This document shows, piece after piece, positions 61,700 through 64,000 of a stretch of 64,000 nucleotides of DNA. How positions within the stretch are numbered: position 1 is the stretch's first letter; each line of letters starts with the position of its first letter. The position numbers and the translations under genes were made by a program. This stretch comes from an uncultured Eubacteriales bacterium (GTDB lineage Bacteria; Bacillota; Clostridia; Oscillospirales; CAG-272), in NCBI GenBank assembly GCA_934365155.1, contig CAKRMZ010000003.1, positions 28,176 through 92,175 of the forward strand, written 5' to 3'. The notes below the pieces were generated by a model. That model saw nothing but the letters and a program-made list of their open reading frames with translations. It searched no databases and was not told where the DNA came from.

Positions 61700-62212
61700 T
61701 TATGGTTTGAACGTATTGTCCGTTTTTTTCTCAGATAGCTGCTTTTCCAGCTGCGACTGCTTGGCAAGAATGATATTGACCTTATCATAAAGGTCTTCAA
61801 TCATGATTTCGGTTTTTAAATTGACCTTGTAATCGTTTTCCGCCCGGCGGCGATCCTTTTGTTCCTGTCGGTTCTGACTCATCATAATGAGCGGCGCCTG
61901 AATTGCCGCTACGCAGGAAAGCACCAAATTGAGCAGGATAAACGGGTAGGGGTCAAACGCTTTTGCGGCGAGAATTGCATTGACGATCATCCACAGAATC
62001 AGTACACCGGTAAATGAAAAAATAAATGCCCAGCTTCCCGCAAATTTGGCAATGCTGTCTGCCGCCCGTTGACCGAGGCTGTATTTTTCTCTACCTTTTT
62101 CGGGGCTGACGGAAATTTTGCTGTCTGCCAAAAGGTTCAAAATCTCCTCATCCGTCATATCATGGCGGATATCGTTGAGCACTTCTCTCAACAACTTTCT
62201 GTTTTCCTTCAT
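61700..62212 (-). CDS. DUF1003 membrane protein
   Basis: The 170-residue protein has the DUF1003 core: LGQRAADSIAKFAGSWAFIFSFTGVLILWMIVNAILAAKAFDPYPFILLNLVLSCVAAIQAPLIMMSQNRQEQKDRRRAENDYKVNLKTE, two membrane helices with a short loop and a conserved basic/acidic tail, then a C-terminal coiled-coil segment. GGGAG lies nine bases before the ATG. DUF1003 proteins have no agreed role; some are near magnesium or stress genes. It lies between the interrupted gene and the PucR-like regulator, all on the minus strand. Confidence 0.88.
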   Translation of the reverse strand: MKENRKLLREVLNDIRHDMTDEEILNLLADSKISVSPEKGREKYSLGQRAADSIAKFAGSWAFIFSFTGVLILWMIVNAILAAKAFDPYPFILLNLVLSCVAAIQAPLIMMSQNRQEQKDRRRAENDYKVNLKTEIMIEDLYDKVNIILAKQSQLEKQLSEKKTDNTFKP

Positions 62213-62242
62213 GACTGTTTACTCCCTTAATATAAAAATTGT

Positions 62243-63478
62243 TTATTCATCATCCGATTGCAAAAGCGCCCGTAAAAAGAACCCCGGGCCTCTGCTTTGA
62301 AACAGCAGAACCGCTGCGCCGAGCAACAGCTCCGTGTGCATGGACGGATTGTCAAGCGGCATCAAAAAATCATCCCGTATTCTTCTGATACGGTACAGAA
62401 CGGTGTTGCGGTGAGTGAAAAGTGCATCGCAGGTTTTTTTCAGCGACCGACTGCACACGAGGTAGAAATACAGCGTTTCGCAGTATTGCGTTTCTTTTTT
62501 TCTGTCGTGTTCGGCGAGAGCGCGAAGCGCAGGGGAAATCAAATCGCTGCGGAATTCTAAGTTTTTCAGAAGCAAGGGGGTTCGCAGCTCGGCCACAGAA
62601 TGAACACAGCTTCCGTGATCATCGCTTTGCACAAGCATATTCAGTGCGTCATGAGCCGCGCGGTAGAGAGAGGGAAGGTCGAAAAGATCCGGAACGGATT
62701 CCGAAATGATGGCTGTTAAGCTGAATTCTTTGACAAGCTCTGCGAATGCATCTGCGTCCCATTTTCTATGCAAAAAAAGAAATATATCGCCTTTATATAG
62801 AAATGAATGAGAATCGGGAAAACGTGCATCGACGGCTTCTTTTAAGTGCCGCGTTCCGAGGTACTGATTGCGGTAGGCGGTAAGATCAATCAATGCAAAA
62901 GCGGCGGGATGAAAGTTTGCAAGATAGGTTCCCGCGGCTTGAAGACGGAAATAGGAGACGGATGGAAAACCGCCGTCAAGCAGGTGCATCAGAATATCTT
63001 CGGCTGTTTCAAAGGGCTTGTCCTGGCGGCTGGTTTCAATAAAAAGCTGCTTTGCGAGAATCCAATCAATTTTCTCCCAAATTTCTGCCGGGATCGTCGA
63101 TAGATGATCATCCGTATCCACGCAAACAAGATAGCCGAGCTTGACACCGGTGCAGATGAGCGGAGCAAAATACCGACGGAACGGGCTTTCCTCTAATTTT
63201 ACGAAATCTGCGTTTCCGGCGCGCAGGGCGGGGCTTTTGCTGATGAGAGCGCTGACTTCATAGGTGATGGCGCCTTGCGTGATCGCGTTTCGGAACAAAG
63301 GGTCCGAGAATCCCACCGGACAGAAATGCGCCGCAACTCGAAAGGTGTCGTCCAGTATAAGAAGCGGACAATCCAAATACATTCCGACATCCAGTGCCAG
63401 CTGTTTTAAATCGTCCTGTTCAAAAAATTCTTTCATTAAGACGGCAATATCCCCGGATTTCCACTGTGGCTTGACCAA
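62243..63478 (-). CDS. PucR-like transcriptional regulator
   Basis: The 411-residue protein has a GAF-like/sensor N-terminal half (LALDVGMYLDCPLLILDDTFRVAAHFCPVGFSD), a middle GGDEF-like part typical of CdaR/PucR proteins, and a C-terminal PucR HTH (SLKKTCDALFTHRNTVLYRIRRIRDDFLMPLDNPSMHTELLLGAAVLL). Such proteins control catabolic operons. The start is probably TTG 63478, eight bases after AAAGGAG; ATG 63496 would precede the site and is less likely. No obvious target operon is adjacent. Confidence 0.85.
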   Translation of the reverse strand: MVKPQWKSGDIAVLMKEFFEQDDLKQLALDVGMYLDCPLLILDDTFRVAAHFCPVGFSDPLFRNAITQGAITYEVSALISKSPALRAGNADFVKLEESPFRRYFAPLICTGVKLGYLVCVDTDDHLSTIPAEIWEKIDWILAKQLFIETSRQDKPFETAEDILMHLLDGGFPSVSYFRLQAAGTYLANFHPAAFALIDLTAYRNQYLGTRHLKEAVDARFPDSHSFLYKGDIFLFLHRKWDADAFAELVKEFSLTAIISESVPDLFDLPSLYRAAHDALNMLVQSDDHGSCVHSVAELRTPLLLKNLEFRSDLISPALRALAEHDRKKETQYCETLYFYLVCSRSLKKTCDALFTHRNTVLYRIRRIRDDFLMPLDNPSMHTELLLGAAVLLFQSRGPGFFLRALLQSDDE

Positions 63479-63549
63479 AGCGCATGCTCCTTTCAATATT
63501 ATTGTGCTGAAAGCACAACTATTCTTTTATTCATTGTATCACGGAAGCA

Positions 63550-63577
63550 TTGTTTTTTCAAGGGGAAAGGGTATAAT
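63550..63577 (+). promoter_or_regulatory. Possible promoter before the hsp20 gene
   Basis: TTGTTT (63550-63555), 16 bases, TATAAT (63572-63577). No CIRCE element was seen; 63578-63734 holds no supported ORF. Confidence 0.45.
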
Positions 63578-63734
63578 AATAACCGTAAAAAGAAAAAAGA
63601 AACGGAGTGGTTCCGATGGGTGATATATTGGAATAGCCGAAGGGCATGGATAAACAACAATAAGTTGATGCGGCATGATTGCATCAGAATACTTTATATA
63701 AAAACAAAACGGAAATAATACGGAGGGATTCATT

Positions 63735-64000
63735 ATGGTACCGAGCATTTTTGGTGAGAATATGTTGGATGATTTTTTTGACGGCGGTTTCTTTGGCGGT
63801 GCGCACAATCCGCTTTACGGAAAGAATGCCAAAAACCTGATGAAGACGGATATCCGTGAGATGGATGACAGTTATGAAATCGCGGTGGATCTGCCGGGCT
63901 TCAAAAAGGATGAGATCAATCTGGATGTCAAGGACGGATATTTGACCGTCAGCGCAGAAAAGGGTCTGGATAAGAAAGAAGAAGACAAGAAAGGCCGTGT
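63735..64000 (+). CDS. Hsp20/alpha-crystallin small heat-shock protein, N-terminal part
   Basis: The gene runs past the window end. The visible 88 residues have an N-terminal FFDGGFFGG segment and the start of the alpha-crystallin domain: MKTDIREMDDSYEIAVDLPGFKKDEINLDVKDGYLTVSAEK, matching small heat-shock proteins that hold unfolded proteins. GGAGG is eight bases before the ATG. Confidence 0.93.
   Translation, partial: MVPSIFGENMLDDFFDGGFFGGAHNPLYGKNAKNLMKTDIREMDDSYEIAVDLPGFKKDEINLDVKDGYLTVSAEKGLDKKEEDKKGR

Noticed and set aside
1..64000. CRISPR array, transposase, prophage or rRNA operon
   Set aside because: No regularly spaced repeats, transposase-like frames, phage structural genes or rRNA sequence were found.

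Overview
The window reads as a chromosomal piece of a low-to-mid GC, endospore-forming Firmicute of class Clostridia, probably an Oscillospiraceae/Ruminococcaceae-like gut bacterium. The evidence is two CotF-type spore coat genes, AGGAGG ribosome sites with frequent GTG/TTG starts, canonical TTGACA/TATAAT promoters, a T-box in front of pheST, a Cheo-type LexA box at recA, a rimP leader, and Clostridia-type small proteins. This is inference from gene content; no database search was possible.

Layout. 1-9.5 kb: the end of a solute-binding protein gene, then a promoter, a 45-codon leader ORF and an intrinsic terminator in front of a four-gene operon (LeuA-like protein, sugar isomerase/acyl-CoA ligase fusion, IlvE aminotransferase, amidohydrolase), then a glycosyltransferase and a membrane partner. 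9.6-11 kb: spore coat genes and an acyl-ACP thioesterase. 11.1-14.5 kb: rpmH-rnpA-yidD-yidC-khpB. 14.7-19.7 kb: a Gld-like ABC exporter with GldG-like and DUF4340 partners. 19.7-25 kb: rimP-nusA-rnpM-L7Ae-infB. 25-32.6 kb: small regulators, YbaK, a zinc-ribbon/HEAT gene pair, a secreted protein, an ECF sigma factor with a frameshifted anti-sigma gene, and a Na/Pi transporter. 32.9-42 kb, all on the minus strand: pgsA, rimO, recX, recA, pheT, pheS with its T-box, a tautomerase and an LCP protein.

42.1-49.6 kb is the accessory part. It starts at a tRNA-Gln gene and mixes intact genes (a Vat-like acetyltransferase, a Crp/Fnr regulator with a divergent ferredoxin-like protein, and a CMD-cupin, small protein and iron alcohol dehydrogenase operon) with decayed ones (alpha/beta hydrolase, DUF1989 fragment, LysR regulator, flavodoxin-like fragment). 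49.6-64 kb holds an acidic lipoprotein with a dockerin-like calcium loop, recG, a cupin, a DUF2156 protein, aspS, an aconitase-type hydratase, an AraC/GyrI regulator, a gene interrupted by one TGA, a DUF1003 protein, a PucR-like regulator and the start of an hsp20 gene.

The best candidate for an undescribed system is the first operon (about 0.75-6.9 kb). A leader peptide with a Val-Leu-Ser-Val-Leu-Ser-Val run and a following terminator suggests attenuation by branched-chain amino acids. The first enzyme keeps the LeuA regulatory domain but has replaced the expected metal ligands, and the second is an unusual two-enzyme fusion. The reaction sequence cannot be deduced from the sequence alone.
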